A DNA stretch of 64,000 nt from Pterois miles. Taxonomy: Eukaryota; Chordata; Actinopteri; Perciformes; Scorpaenidae. Made by a program: the position numbers and the translations under genes. The stretch lies in assembly GCA_947000775.1 (NCBI GenBank), contig CAMQGK010000171.1, positions 2,493,001 to 2,557,000 of the forward strand. Direction: 5' to 3'. The notes under the pieces are model-generated. The model did not search any database. It had not been told where the DNA came from and saw nothing but the letters and a program-made list of their open reading frames with translations. Of this stretch, positions 22,861 to 35,529 are shown piece by piece; the first letter of the stretch is position 1; every line of letters starts with the position of its first letter.

Positions 22861-23810
22861 ACACGCTGTGTAAAATATCAGCTGCAGGCCATGTGTCATG
22901 CATTACCAACCCCCAAAGCGTACAATGCCCCATTGAAGTGCTACAATAAAGTTATTGTGACTAAGAGTGATTTAGGAGGAAAGATTCAGCTTAAAAAACA
23001 TTTCCTTTTCATATTAATTAAATTCTGATTCATTCAAGTCATTGATTTTCTTTATTAATTTGTTTATTCAAATGGCTCTTACAGACAGAAAGAAAATAAA
23101 TACCTGAAAGAACAAATAAGTCATTTAAAGTTCAGTTTCAGTTCAGCCGTGTGTCTGATGATCTATTTAATATTTTTGATTCATTTAACTGATAAAAGGA
23201 CTGAAAGAAAAAGGAAAAACAGACAGAAAGAAAATAAATAAAAATGAAGAAGTGAGTATGAGCGTTATGGGCAGTTTCAGTTCGGAGTTAACTGCCTCTG
23301 ATCTGAGCTAAACCTCCCGGTGGCTCACGCAGCTAATCACACCTGAACGCCGCCGACCCCGCAGAACCCGGGAATCAAAGAACAACATGTTAATGGTACC
23401 ATCCTCCTCCCGCCCTGCGAACACTGTTTTTCTTTCACTCCCTTCACTCTCCCGCCGTCTCCATCTTTTTTTTTCTGCAAATGAAGGAAGTGTGGCAGCG
23501 TACAGGGGGAGAGAGACGGGGAAAGTTGGGGGTCTAACTTTGGCAGGCGAGACTTTTTCCCCTCACCTTGTTTATTCTGGCTCTATTAAAACATCTCCAA
23601 GGAGGGGAGGAGAGGAAGGGGAAATATGGAGAGAGGAGAATGAAGAGGAGGAGCATGGGCACAGTGTAGAGGAATGGCACTGATCTTTCTCTGTGATACT
23701 GATGGCATACTGATGAACTGAACTGACTTAAAGTTGCAGATGTGAGACTCTAGACTTGGACTTAAGTCCCTAGTAGGGAGCTGACTTGGACTGTTGTGAG
23801 ACTTCATATG
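22861..23810 (-). other. Intronic stretch without recognised features
   Basis: No exon or defined repeat. Positions about 23280-23400 are GC-balanced and look single-copy. Confidence 0.45.
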
Positions 23811-24133
23811 AAAGGAATAGCTCTAACCCCCCCCCATAAAACCACAAATTGTGATTTTTATACTTCAGTTTTGTATGATTTAAACAAATGAGATATAACG
23901 TGTTAAATTGTGAACTTTAAAGGTGCTGGTATAAGGATTTTAGCTACCTTTGGACAGAGCCAGGCTAGCTGTTTCCCTCTGTTTTTATGCTGAGCTAAGC
24001 TAACCGGCTGCTGGCTCCAGCTACGTACCTATTTACACATCAGACATGAGAGTCAGTGGCATCGACCTTCTCATCTGACTCTAAGCAAACACATGAATAA
24101 GAGTACTTCCCAAAATGTCAAACTATTCCTTTG
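23811..24133 (+). mobile_element. MITE with AAAGGAATAG termini
   Basis: The left end AAAGGAATAG is mirrored by CTATTCCTTT at the right end (perfect 10-bp inverted termini). The body has the recurring CAGGCTAGCTGTTTCCCTC and GCTAAGCTAACCGGCTGC, and ends CCCAAAATGTCAAACTATTC. Parts of the family recur at 19580-20365. It is non-coding. Confidence 0.75.
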
Positions 24134-25857
24134 ATTAAGATGCGACCAGAGTGTTTTTGCATTTAAGTTTTCATGTTTTGTTCGTGCAAAATCCTGGAAA
24201 AATAAAAAATAATAAGTCAGTAACAGACAGGCCTCGCTACTGAAAAGACCTGGTTTCAGCTCTGTCAAACACTATTAACAAACGCTTTGAAAGGAAAACT
24301 GTCACTTTAACAGTCAGCATCTAGAGACCTGAAAGACTTTCATTTTAACTTACTATATGCTGATGAAAACTCATAACTTCACTCAGACTTGCCTTCTTGG
24401 ACTTGAGATTTTACATATAAACTTGTATTGGATGATTTGAGATGGGATTTAAAAGAGTTTAAAAACAGCGCTGGAAGGAGTACTTCAGTACTTAATCTAA
24501 AAACGCCTACGCTGAAGAGAAGTTCATGCTTCAAACTTCATTAGCTGACGCACCAAATGGTTTGATACCCAGAACCATCTGAGAAGCTGTCATCGGAAAC
24601 TGTTTGGAAAGGGAATGCACTTTCAAAAATACTTAGCAGGTGATTGGATGAACCATCTGTCAATCAAACGCAAAGCCAGTAGGGAGAAGAGCGAAACGTC
24701 TTTTTCATCGAGAAAAGCCTTCAGTGCCGTAACTCTCCAGTTCTCATATAACTGATGCTATTACAGCATCTTTACTAAGGAGCTGTCATTGTTGCTGATG
24801 ACTGGAGGCCTGACAGTCTCCTCCTTCCTGTATTTCTGGTCTGCTCTGCTGTAGCTTTCTGCTCTGGTTCAAACCTCCAGGCTGTCAGCTCTCAGTTTGC
24901 CTGTGGCTTCTCTCAAAAACCCAACCCTACGATATATACAAACACACACACTGTAATGTCCCGCACACCACAGAGCGTATACTTAAGCCCGACGTCGAGG
25001 GGATGGAAATCAGAGCACAGACCGAGGCAAAGACAACACTGAGGACATGAAGTTCGTGTTATGTTCAGGTTCAACAAGGTGGGTGGCAAGAAATTTTTCC
25101 CTCCAATTTGTGAGTAATATTTGTGGCTAATTTCTCCCAAGAAAACGGAAGTCACAGAGCTCTCTGTAACACTCTCTGCTGAACACGGAGATGATGGGAG
25201 AGAGTGGGAGGTACAAAAAGAGTATATTTCACTTAAACTGACAAGCTCCTGGACCAGATGTCTTTCTGAAAACTCTGAGTAAAGGAGCAGAAGTTTTGAC
25301 GTTTGAACAGCTGCGGTATGAGGTAAGCGGCTGCAGGTCATCACGTGTCATCATTAGGTGACCCTGTCTGCTTGACGGCCTGCCACCTCCCTTTACAACT
25401 AATAAGTTGGCCGTGGCACTAATGATGAGCAGCAGTGACGATCAGCCCACCACCGCTGCAGCTGTCAAAGGAGGCCCCTGTCCGTATAAATGGAGTCTGC
25501 AATGACTGTAACGAGACTCAAGATCACATGCTGGTCTTCGCAACACTTTCCTTCAAAAGTTGGCAGAACAAAACAACACAACGTAACGTCTTCACTCTTG
25601 CAAAATGTAACGGAGTGTCTGCTGTGTTAGAGCTGAACCTCAATGAGTTTGAATCTTTCGGATTACAGCGGTCTTGAAAACGAGACGAGAAGCTTCTGTA
25701 GCATTTCATCAGCTGGAGCATCACATAAAGCTTCTGCCTTGCACAGAAATTCAGAAATATTATCATCATGGTGATTTTTATGGTTTGATTAAAGAAACAT
25801 AAGTCTTTACGAAGACAGGTAACTTATCACCAGTTAAGCCTTTGAAGACGTTTCTAA
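24134..25857 (-). other. Intronic stretch without recognised genes
   Basis: Positions about 24560-24720 look like part of a fish repeat (GAGAAGCTGTCATCGGAAAC) but no boundaries are visible. The 143-codon minus-strand open frame at 24913-25344 has no recognisable domain. Confidence 0.45.
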
Positions 25858-25865
25858 ACTTTTAT

Positions 25866-26673
25866 CAGTGGTAGAAGAAGTACTCTGATTTTGTATGAAA
25901 AAGTAGCAATACTACAGTCCAAAGAAGAAGACCAATACTTTACTGATCCCTGAAGGGAAATTCAGTTTTTCATGCAGTAATCGAAAGATGTCAGAGCAAG
26001 GAAGCTGCCCATGAAAGGCGCCACGTTGTTGGGGGGTTTGGTGCTTTGCTCAAGAGCACCTTGGCAGTACCTAAGAGGCAAAGTGGCACCTCTCCAGCTA
26101 CCAGTCCACACACTCAATGCTTGGTCCATATGGGGACTTGAACCAGAGACCCTTCCCAAGCCTAGTCCCTATGGGCTGAGCCACTGTTGCCCCAAAATAA
26201 ACATACTCTGTTACAAGTAAAAGTCCTGCATTCAATATTTAACGTAATTAATAGTATAAAGGCCTAAGCATCAAAATACACTTAAAGTACCAAGAGTACA
26301 AGGACAAAGTACTTATTATCCAGAATGGCTCATTTCAGGATAGTGGATTATAATTATTGATGCTTTAATATGTTCATCACTAATGTTGCAGGACATAACG
26401 GTAGAGTTAATTTTATTTACTTAATATATTACTGGGTAGCTTACCCTATAATAATATATAGTAATGTATTCACTGATTTATTATACATAGATTATTATTG
26501 TATTTTGTATTACAGGAATAATATAAATCAGCTAAGTAAAAAGTAAAAAGTAATATTTGCACCTGAATTGTAGAGGATTAAACATATAAAGTACCATATC
26601 ATGTAAATTCTCAAGTGAAGTGCAAGTATCTGATAACTATTATAAAAGAGTAAATGTACTTAGTCCACCACTG
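25866..26673 (+). mobile_element. hAT-type MITE with perfect 8-bp target duplication, split by a SINE
   Basis: The element starts CAGTGGTAGAAGAAGTACT and ends TTAGTCCACCACTG, so the termini are inverted repeats (CAGTGGT). It is flanked by the identical octamer ACTTTTAT at 25858-25865 and 26674-26681, the 8-bp duplication expected of hAT transposition. The interior (AAGTAAAAGTCCTGCATTCA, then AGAATGGCTCATTTCAGGAT) is typical of an abundant fish family. A SINE at about 25922-26195 interrupts it. There is no transposase, so it is non-autonomous. Confidence 0.92.
25922..26195 (-). mobile_element. tRNA-derived SINE inserted in the hAT MITE
   Basis: On the minus strand it starts GGGGCAACAGTGGCTCAGCC and has CTGGTTCAAGTCCCC, GGAGAGGTGCCACTTTGCC and GCAAAGCACCAAACCCCCC. 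Its 3' end is GAATTTCCCTTCAGGGATCA, followed by AGTAAAGT and (CTT)n. It is the same family as 11224-11529 but more diverged. Confidence 0.88.
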
Positions 26674-26681
26674 ACTTTTAT

Positions 26682-28632
26682 AGCCTGAAATTTAACGAAT
26701 GATCATGACGCAGAAAACCTTTTTTAAATTCCTGAAATGACACAAGAAGATTTTTTTCCAGGACAAACACAAACACACACAAACTTATAGTACATGTGTT
26801 CATGTACTTTCTGAAAGTTCGTAGACTTTAACTGGATTAGAAATGTCATCCTGATAATCTCTTATGGCAACATGTAACTTTACCAAAATCACATCCTTCC
26901 ATTTTCTAATCTACATTTATTTTTCCATTTTAGTTTATTTCCAGTGTTGTCACAGTGTTGTTTTTTTTTTGTTATTTTATTTTAGGCCAGCTTGTTTGAT
27001 TTTTCCTTTTTTATTGCTAACTCCCTTGAGATAATTCCATTGTGATTTCTTTGTGAGCCAAGTGTCTCATCTATGAAACAAGCTGCAATTTAGTTGCACA
27101 AAGAAATAAAAAAAATCCAAAACATGTAAACAAAGGAATGGTGGAAACAGATGTTTGAAACGGAGCACGCGTGTGTGCTCAGACGTGTGTGTGTAGTCGT
27201 CTCTGTGTGCGAGTGGATTTAGTAAGTGTCTGTATCCACCATGTGCCAGCAGTTTTGATTCACAGGACGCCGCATGGAACATGGCAGCGAGCCTCGCCAT
27301 AATGTCATTGGGGAAAATCATCCAGCTTAGCTGCTTTGATCCTGCGAGAATCAAACGGACTGAGAAAGAGTTTAGAGTTTTATCCCCACAACACTGGGGA
27401 GACGTCAACACAAAGCAAAGGAAGCTCGCCAAACTCAAACTAAATTTTGATTTGGGCTCTGGCTGAAAACATGAAAATATCTGACTGTAATATATTTATG
27501 GATACTTTCTTTGGTTTGATTTTATTTGCTAATCACGACACCTTATTTAATTTCCTGTTCATGTTAAAGATTAGGACCGTGGTTGGTTTCTATACATTCA
27601 CACAGCTGGCCGCTAATGAGGCCACTATAAAATGTTGTATAACAAGAAACCACAGAGACAGATGTGCATCATTTTTCTATACTGCTCATTTCCAGGAGAC
27701 TTTGGTTAATCAACTGAACTCCCTAGTAGACACAGGACATTCAGCCTTAATTATAATAACTTCATTATAGCCCTGAAAGCAGATTAATGTCTCATTATTG
27801 CCCTCAGATGAAATGAATGGCGCAGGTTTTGAATTTGTTAACATTCTGAGTTACGTCTGTTACGATTAGAGTAGACTGAAAGTAAATTAGCCCAATTTCT
27901 CAAATACTATGAGTCAACATCTGCTTTGTGATTGGTGCACAGTCCTGTTCCCACCCAACAGAGTCCACATGGTCCACATTCCCGCTGTGGCCCACGGCTG
28001 AGTGGCATCAGTCCATATTAAATGTGAACCATGTGAGTTGTGATGGTCGGCAGCAGCGTAAAGCATCAGACATTTGGAATTTAAAGGCTCATATTAAATA
28101 TACATTTAGCCACACCAAGATCTGCACCAATAAAATGCAAAATTACAGATCAAGCCTTGTTATAGTGTGAGTGATTACTCAATGAATACACTGCAGAGTG
28201 CTTTAGGGTGGCTCTGTGTAGCCAGTCAATGCATTACTATGAGAAGTATAAGATTTAAGATTTATATCAGACTCGATCAGCAGACGATATGTCAAAAAGT
28301 GTGACTCTTGTTATATCCTATTTAATCCAATTACCAATTATTAAGTTAATCTATCAAGTCATGAACTTAGTTTTTTCTATAATTAAATGTGTTTCTATTA
28401 TGAACACCTTGCAAACATGCTCACCAATGATTATCAGTGCAGATAGCAAATCTTTCTTTCCCTTTGTGTCACATTTTGACACGTATCATGAATCAAACAT
28501 ACATGATGAGCATGCAAGAGCTCTGTAGGACTCGCAAATCTACCTGAAACAGTCTACAGTATATTACATCCCGGTAAGAAGAGATGGTATAGACTGACAG
28601 AGAGAAAAATGGATAGAGGAAAAGAGACTTAC
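26682..28632 (-). other. Intronic stretch without recognised features
   Basis: This is the donor-proximal end of the 24.3-kb intron, with T-rich and A-rich low-complexity stretches. No repeat boundaries or exons are seen before the microexon donor at 28632. Confidence 0.5.
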
Positions 28633-28666
28633 GTTGGCCTTCCTGCCAGAAGTGTAGGGAGTGGAT
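28633..28666 (-). CDS. ror1: ror1 34-nt linker microexon between the Ig and Frizzled domains
   Basis: A pyrimidine-rich acceptor (TCTTCTTTTCCAG) precedes ATCCACTCC and the exon ends CCAAC at a consensus donor, GTAAGT. Read after the one base left by the Ig exon, it encodes D-PLPTLLAGRP-T, the last Thr being completed by the G that opens the exon at 4302. In both known RORs a short proline-containing linker lies exactly here, between FVKFG/FVRLG and the acidic start of the Frizzled domain. That position, the strong splice sites and the phase fit on both sides are the evidence. The peptide itself is poorly conserved. At 34 nt (not a multiple of three) it is needed to keep the frame. It is too short to appear as an open reading frame. 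Confidence 0.88.
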
Positions 28667-28939
28667 CTGGAAAAGAAGACAAGGGGATTTTTTTTTACAA
28701 CAGGATAAACAATATTGCTCCCAGATTTTTCTCTGCATAAGCTGCCAGCTGTAAGCAAGAATCAGCAAAGAGGAGTGTTGCTGAAAGGAGCCAGATCTCT
28801 ATTTGGAAAAGATGAGTCGGAAAAAAATGTCTTTGTTTGTCACACTGAGTGCGTAAAACACTCGTCATAAAGCAACTTCTACGTGCCAGTAAGTTTTTAA
28901 ATGCTTGGCTGTCACTGCTGTCGTCAACTCGTCTCTTAC

Positions 28940-29230
28940 CGAATTTGACAAAGAGCACGCCCGTTGTGGACACGGTGCCCTGGGTGTTGGTGGCCACGCA
29001 CTGGAAGTAGCCCGTGTCGGTAGTGTCCAGGTTGCGGATGCGGAGGCGTGATCCATAAGGCGTGGATCGGTACGAGATCCGTCGCGGCTCCTGCACCACC
29101 GGGGCGTCGTTCTTCAGCCAGCGCACGGTGGGCGGCGGGTTGCCAGCCACGCGGCAGAAAAGCTCAGCTGTGTGGCCCAGAGAGGTGGTGATGTTGTTCA
29201 TGGGAGCTTCGAGGCGGATGAAGAAGGGCC
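28940..29230 (-). CDS. ror1: ror1 exon: immunoglobulin-like C2 domain
   Basis: This 291-nt exon encodes the whole N-terminal Ig-like domain of the receptor ectodomain. The acceptor TGTCTTCCAG is followed by GG, completing a Gly codon, and the frame reads PFFIRLEAPMNNITTSLG. The two Ig cysteines are in AELFCRVAGNPPP and DTGYFQCVATN, with the core tryptophan in TVRWLKNDAPVVQEPRR. The YGSRLRIRNLDTTDTGYFQC block is a ROR hallmark. NNIT is an N-glycosylation sequon. The donor TTCG/GTAAGA leaves one base for the next exon. The longer minus-strand open frame that continues through the intron to 28695 is not coding beyond the donor. The N-terminal extension of that frame (MSVCLPG) is intron read-through as well. 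Confidence 0.98.
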
Positions 29231-30350
29231 CTGGAAGACATACAGACAAAAGAGGAAAGGAATGAGTACATGGGAGATAAAAAAAGAGGAGTTAGGGGAA
29301 ACGTCAGGAGTGAGAAGATTAAAGAGTGAAAAAGACAAAAGGAGATGGAAAACATTGTACTCCACAAGGCCAAGACAATAAATCAAACAACACTTACTGG
29401 ACTACATCAGCGCAAGATATATATATATAAAAACATGCTGCTCTTAAAAGGAGCAATAGTGGGAAAACAACTGTGTTCTCAGACGAACATATTATAAGCC
29501 TGGTTTTGCGAGTTATTTTGTGGTTGCCACTGTGGTGACACCTAATTTTACTTTTCACCACAGCCGCATGCAGCCAGAGGGTTTTCCCTGGCTTGTGTAT
29601 GAGCTCATAAGGCAGCATCACCTGAGTTGTTGAAGATCTAAACAAATCTAGATCTAGAACAAACCTTCAGGAGTGAACATGAGGCTGCAATGAGTTAAGA
29701 CGGTGTTGGAAAAGGCAAAGCAAAAAATTTTTGTACTATTATCTCCCAGGACCACATTTTTCCTCAAGGTGGTCAGAAAAAAACAATTTTGAGGGCCACC
29801 TAAGAGTTTAATGTGCAGGGAAAACATTGGTGTTAATGTCATGAAAAACGTCTGGAAAGTTCCCTCAACCCCAAAACCCATCTTAGGAATGCAGAAATGC
29901 TCCTGGTTACACGGACTGGCCAAAACAAACAAAGGAGGAAAAACACATACAGGGAGAATCTCAAATACCTGTCAGACAAACTTCAAATTGTGTGAAACGA
30001 GTGGCTGAGGAGTAAAAATAGGCACACACTCCCATATCCAAAGACACCCATTAGTTTCATTCATTAGGTATGGCATTTATGCACTGGACAACGCAACGTT
30101 TATGCTCCAGTTTTTCACAAATTAAAATATATAGCTTTCTGATTGTTTGTAGACACATATGTCTGATGAAATCACATGTCCAGGAAAGTTAGTTGTTGGA
30201 AGATAAACACCTAACTCTAACAAAAGCATTTCACAGTAGCCAGGTCTTGACTTTCCAACAAGAAAATTTCTCTACAAGGGCAATGCTGTCTTTTCCAAAT
30301 CTGCTCTGTCTTGCTCTCTGCTAATGCATCTCTTTATCCTGCATTGATTA

Positions 30351-30891
30351 TTAAAGGTACATTGTGTAGGATTTGGCAGCATCTAGCACTGTGGTTGCAG
30401 ATTGCAACCAACTCAGTGCCCCTCCACTCACTCCTCCCTTTCTAAGACTGCAGTAACGTGAGCCACCAATTGCAAAACCATGGTAATGCTGTTCGCCTCG
30501 CTCAGAGGTCATCCTCACCATAATAACACTACTGTGGGAGCAACGGAAGTCAGACGGCAGCTGGCGGTGCCACAGTTTTACACTCAGTGGCTCACGTTAC
30601 CACAGTTTCACAAGTGTGTGGGAGAACTACGGTGGCCTTTAGGTAACGTAAAAACATGAAAGTCTCTCTAGACCAAGTGATTGGTTTGTCCATTCTGGGC
30701 TACTGTAGAAACATGGCGCAGCAACATGGTGGACTCTGAAGAGGACCTGCTCCCTATGTAACTATGAAGGACTCATTCTAAGCTGAAGAATGCACGACTC
30801 TGATTATACACAAATGAAAACATAGTTATGAATATTTTATTTTGTTTTATTGCTAATAGATCCCCTGAAATGTTACACACTATTCCTTTAA
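30351..30891 (+). mobile_element. TTAA-flanked MITE
   Basis: TTAA at 30351-30354 and 30888-30891 flanks AGGTACATTGTGTAGGATTT on the left and TGTTACACACTATTCCT on the right. The termini are imperfect inverted repeats (AGG, then TGTGTA). TTAA duplications are what piggyBac-like insertion gives, but no transposase is present. The related element is 54321-55349. It is non-coding, with short GC-balanced segments. Confidence 0.75.
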
Positions 30892-33467
30892 GGTGTACAT
30901 ACAGTACACTAAGTATAATACTGCAGAAAAAAGACTGCAAGCCAGCAGGAAAAACATAACATCAATATAACCATAAGCTACACCGGTATGTAATACTTCT
31001 GGTAAGAAGAAAAAATAAATTTGGTCCTGTAATAGCTAGTATGAATTGGTTTGTGTGTGCTGGTAGCCTTTCTGCCCTGAATTAAGCCTTTTTTGCCAGA
31101 TTTGGGGCAAAGAAAAGCACCTAAACATTAATGAATCTGCTAGACAGTTACCATCACAGTTAATTTGTCGAGGTCAAAGTTTGAGTTATAGTTTGAGATA
31201 ATCACCTAATAGTGCTTCATTCAGCAAATTTCACTCAAAATACAGAACCTGCATACTGTCTCACCCCCACACAGCTGGTCAATCACGGCATGAAGTTTGA
31301 GTAAATGTCTGTTTGTCAGTTTCGGAAATTTACAGAAATTGACGGATCTAAACATGATATAGGAAATGTGCGTGTCAGATAGAGGGTTTCAGACCTAGTT
31401 TGTCCGTCACTTCGACAAGCACTACGGCATGCTGGTGCCCTTAACTTGGTACTCTCTGTCACCATAGCAACCATTGTGGTTATATGTGTAGCTGACCTAA
31501 TGGCTGTAGCTAACATATTGTCATGAGGTCTGTAAAATGAGTGCCTGCTACGTGTTTGTGAAAAAGAAAGTGGGTACATTTGTCTTGGCATACAACCCGT
31601 GTGTGAGCAAGTGTGTGTGTGCGCGCACTAAAGCCTCTACTGGAGAGCACAACACACACACATTCACGTTGTCCTCCCTAAAACCCGAGGCTTAACACAG
31701 CAATGTGGTACTAACAAGTGTGTGACAATATGAGCAGACTCCCACCATCTACCGCACCACCACCATCACCACCACTCTCCTCCTTTCTCACCCACTTTTT
31801 TATTCGTCCTCCTTTCTCTACACACTGCACACAACCAACGGTCTCCCTTATATACACAGCCCTGTCTCTGCACATCACACCACACTGCAGCACTAGAGTC
31901 AGAACAAAACCTCCGGCAGGATGTTGAAGTTGGTATTAATACAACTGATAAGTTAAAACATCAGGACAACATTCAGGACCATTCACGCCCTTTATTCTTT
32001 CCCCTCTCTCTCCTCACTACTCCACCCCTCTGCCCATGCATGTGTGATAATATCATTCATAAAAAACATATATCTTGCATTTCATCACAGACACACGATG
32101 CATAAGTTACACCATTTATTCTTATATTATTGCCCTTCTGCAAAGTCTAAAAATCTAGCCAGCAATACACACACAACCAAAAAGTAACATTTAATACACT
32201 GACCCGTGTCCTCTGTTTTCTTCAACAAGCCTTGTAAACAGATTATCAAGGCAAAATCTAATAATGGTAATAGGTGGTGTAATGGATTGTAGATAATAAC
32301 TGATATAAATTGTGTTGTTTTGACAGAAAGGAATGCAAAAGCAGAAATAAAATGTACAGTGTGCATTAGTATCACTTTAATCTGAAGCATCTGACTGTGA
32401 TACCATTAATCACTTTAAATGTCATGAGGCAACTGTACTGAGATGGACGACATGACTGTGGTCCCTCTGTGTCAGACATTAGGCCAGTTTCAAAAGTTTA
32501 TTATTTCGTGTCTATTTCCTGATGTGTGTCAGCTTTCTGTCATATCACATGACTCCACATGTTTAATTTACTACTATGATTATTATTTCTCTCTATTTAA
32601 TAATCAGCCGTTGTATAGATGGATTCTTGCGTTTATAGTAGCATCATTAATATTGTTTGCTCTGCCTTGAACTGGTACTGTCATAATGATCTCTGACACT
32701 GCTGGTGAGATGATGCTGTCATTTTGGTTGGTCTGTGTTTTTGTGGTTATGGTTATAATAGTACCATAACCATCTCAGACAATATCATGATTTCCCAGTA
32801 TTACACTATTATTGTTATTATTATTATTACTACTGTTATTATCTGTTACAATGATCCCTAAAGGTTTGAAAACAGGATGTTGTATAACTGAAGCACGTAA
32901 ATTAGCATAGCAGCACTATAGCATGTTAAATTAATTACTAAATGAAAAATGACATCAGCTGTGAGCTTTAAAAATAATGTCCTATGATTATTAACTATTA
33001 ACATATACTGTAGCACCCACACTGTTTCTGTCTGTGCACAACTCACACAAAGGCACGTTTAGCAATGCCGGGAAGCTGATTGACATTATTCTGGATGCAC
33101 TTTCTCACACAATTATGTTAACATTATATGTATTTATTTTTATCATATGGATTGCCTTTGTTGTGTTTTCATTATGCTGTTACTCTGTACACACAACATC
33201 TACAGTAGGTAGAAGTTGTCGTATCCTGTACAGATTGTAAAACCCACTGAGGCAAAATTGTGATTTGTATTTTTGGGTTATACAAATAAAATTGACTTGA
33301 CTTGAAATGCATACGTACACTTGTACTTTTTTCCAGTACAGTAGATAAATAAATGTGGTAACACTTCATTTTATAGGTCCACACTATTGTATGACTTGTC
33401 TACACAAATGTAAGCTGGTAGCTAACGTAACGATTCAGGGAGTTTTCTAAAGAAATGTCACATAAGT

Positions 33468-33832
33468 TCATTCATTCATCGTCAACCGCTTATCCCATTA
33501 GGGGTCGCGGGGGGGCTGGAGCCGATCCCAGCTGGCATTGGGCGAAGGCGGGGTTCACCCTGGACAGGTCGCCAGTCCATCGCAGGACACATAGAGACAA
33601 ACAACATAGAGACAGACAACCATTCACGCTCACATCCACACCTACGGGCAATTTAGAGTGATCAATTAACCTAAATTGCATGTTTTTGGACGGTGGGAGG
33701 AAGCCGGAGTACCCGGAGAAAACCCACGCTTACATGGGGAGAACATACAAACTCCACACAGAAGAGTCCCAAGCCGGAATCGAACCTGCGACCCTCTTGC
33801 TGTGAGGCGACAGCGCTAACCAGCGCTAGCAC
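33468..33832 (-). mobile_element. V-SINE-like element
   Basis: Read on the minus strand it starts with a tRNA-like head that has the B-box GGTTCGATTCC. A strongly conserved central segment follows: TGTGTGGAGTTTGTATGTTC, TCCGGGTACTCCGGC and TTCCTCCCACCGTCC. It continues through TCCAGGGTGAACCCCGCC and ends GATAAGCGGTTGACGATGAA with ATGA repeats. The central block is what I know from V-SINEs and related vertebrate SINEs. The subfamily is not determined. Confidence 0.8.
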
Positions 33833-35529
33833 CTTAACAGATTAAGTGACAATAAAAATAATTTTGTTGTTGTTAGTCCTACTGTGGGAAGTGGAAAGAT
33901 GACTAGGTTCCCAAGAAGGTTATTATATCAAACTAAATAAAGTTATTATGCTAATTATTATCTATTTACCAGCAAAGATAGAAATAGAGCATTAGTTAAC
34001 TTTGTATTGTTTTCCTGGAAATGTATTAAATAAATTACCAGCTATTTATTACTGCTTATTGGGAAATGGTGGAAAATAATATTATAAAGAATAAGAAAGA
34101 AAAAGGTTAGGTTAAGTCAAAACAGCCAGACAACGTTGAAAATTTTTGAGGTAAAAATTGGGGTAATTTGGCAGAAATTACAAAGAAATTTCAAATAGGT
34201 TACTTACTAATTATCACCGAATCACCTTGACATTTGCAGACCTGTAAAATGAAATGTTGCAAATCTACATAAAAAAATAACTGTCAGTTTTAACACCACA
34301 GTATACCGTGATACCAGTATGCCGTTACAACCCTACTTTTGTGTCCAGTTTTGCTTTTGTTATATTCCTCTTTTTCATTAAAAAAATCAACAAAATCTTT
34401 AATAACAAACCATAAGCTCAAGTGCTATATAGTTACAGTGTATATAGTATAGTGTAGTATATATTATAGTATAAAATCCCCAAAATTGGAGGTGCATGGT
34501 TTTAGGTCGGCTCCAGGTAAAGATGGTGTTCTGATACCATTTTTTCCTTCCCGATGCTGATTCCAATACCTGACCTTGTGGTATCAGTACTAATCTGATA
34601 CCAGCATGATTACAAAACATATATAGGTATTATTTATTATTATTTTTATTATTTAACAGCTGTTTGCTACTGACCATGTATGGATGTGATAGGATATCTT
34701 TGACGTTTTCCTCACTCTGACCAGCGTTGCACCCTCCATTAGCACCGTTGTTGTGTACTGTAGTCATGTGACAAACTACCTGTGATCAGGGCGGCAGCAC
34801 GGTGAAGGCTGCTGTTTTCGAGCGGCAAAGAAGTACTGATTTCTGGTTAAACATGTTAATTTTTTATTCTGGGTTAATAAATTATTGTATTGAATCTGTG
34901 CATTGACTGGCGTATTCGCCTATACCTGATCTCGAACTTTGAGCAGTACTGGACACACTTCCTAAGCTGGTATTGGGACAACTCTCGCTCCAGGTGTTGG
35001 TTATGCTGCAACACTAATCAGTTCATCATCTCTCTTTGTGCAGTGCTGACACCAATCACAGAGGTCTGCAAATACACACTGGTAGCAGCTGAGGTCATTG
35101 CTACTGGTGGTGATGCATTTGTCTTAATGAGGGTGTTACAGTGTGTCTGTGCATGCTTACTTCAGTGTGGGTGTGTGTTTTCATTTTGACTTCCCAACCG
35201 TCAACACAAAGTCATGTGGGGGCTGCTGGGAATCTGTGCCTGCCTCTACACTGCTATGAGTGTATCGCACCAGATCTCACCTACATGCTGATGCAACACA
35301 CCAACTTAATGTGCCTGTTGAGTCGCAGTATATTAACTAAAACAAAAAGTACTTTATACATTAAATGAGAACAGACCCACTCTTAAAAAGACACGTGTTT
35401 TGCCAACGGCAGGGAGGTCACACAAACTGAGTCACTTTATCACTGTCTCATTAGTTGAGTTGATGGAAAAGAAAATGGGTTTTTGGAGCTGTGTGCCTGC
35501 ACACTTCATTAACTGTTATAATAATTGAC

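Noticed and set aside
24913..25344. Minus-strand open frame of 143 codons
   Set aside because: Composition and content look random; no homology-like motif recognised, and it lies in an intron with no splice sites of matching phase for ror1.
28695..28939. Continuation of the Ig open frame past position 28940
   Set aside because: A strong donor (GTAAGA) ends the exon at 28940 and the downstream residues have no resemblance to ROR; this is intron read-through.
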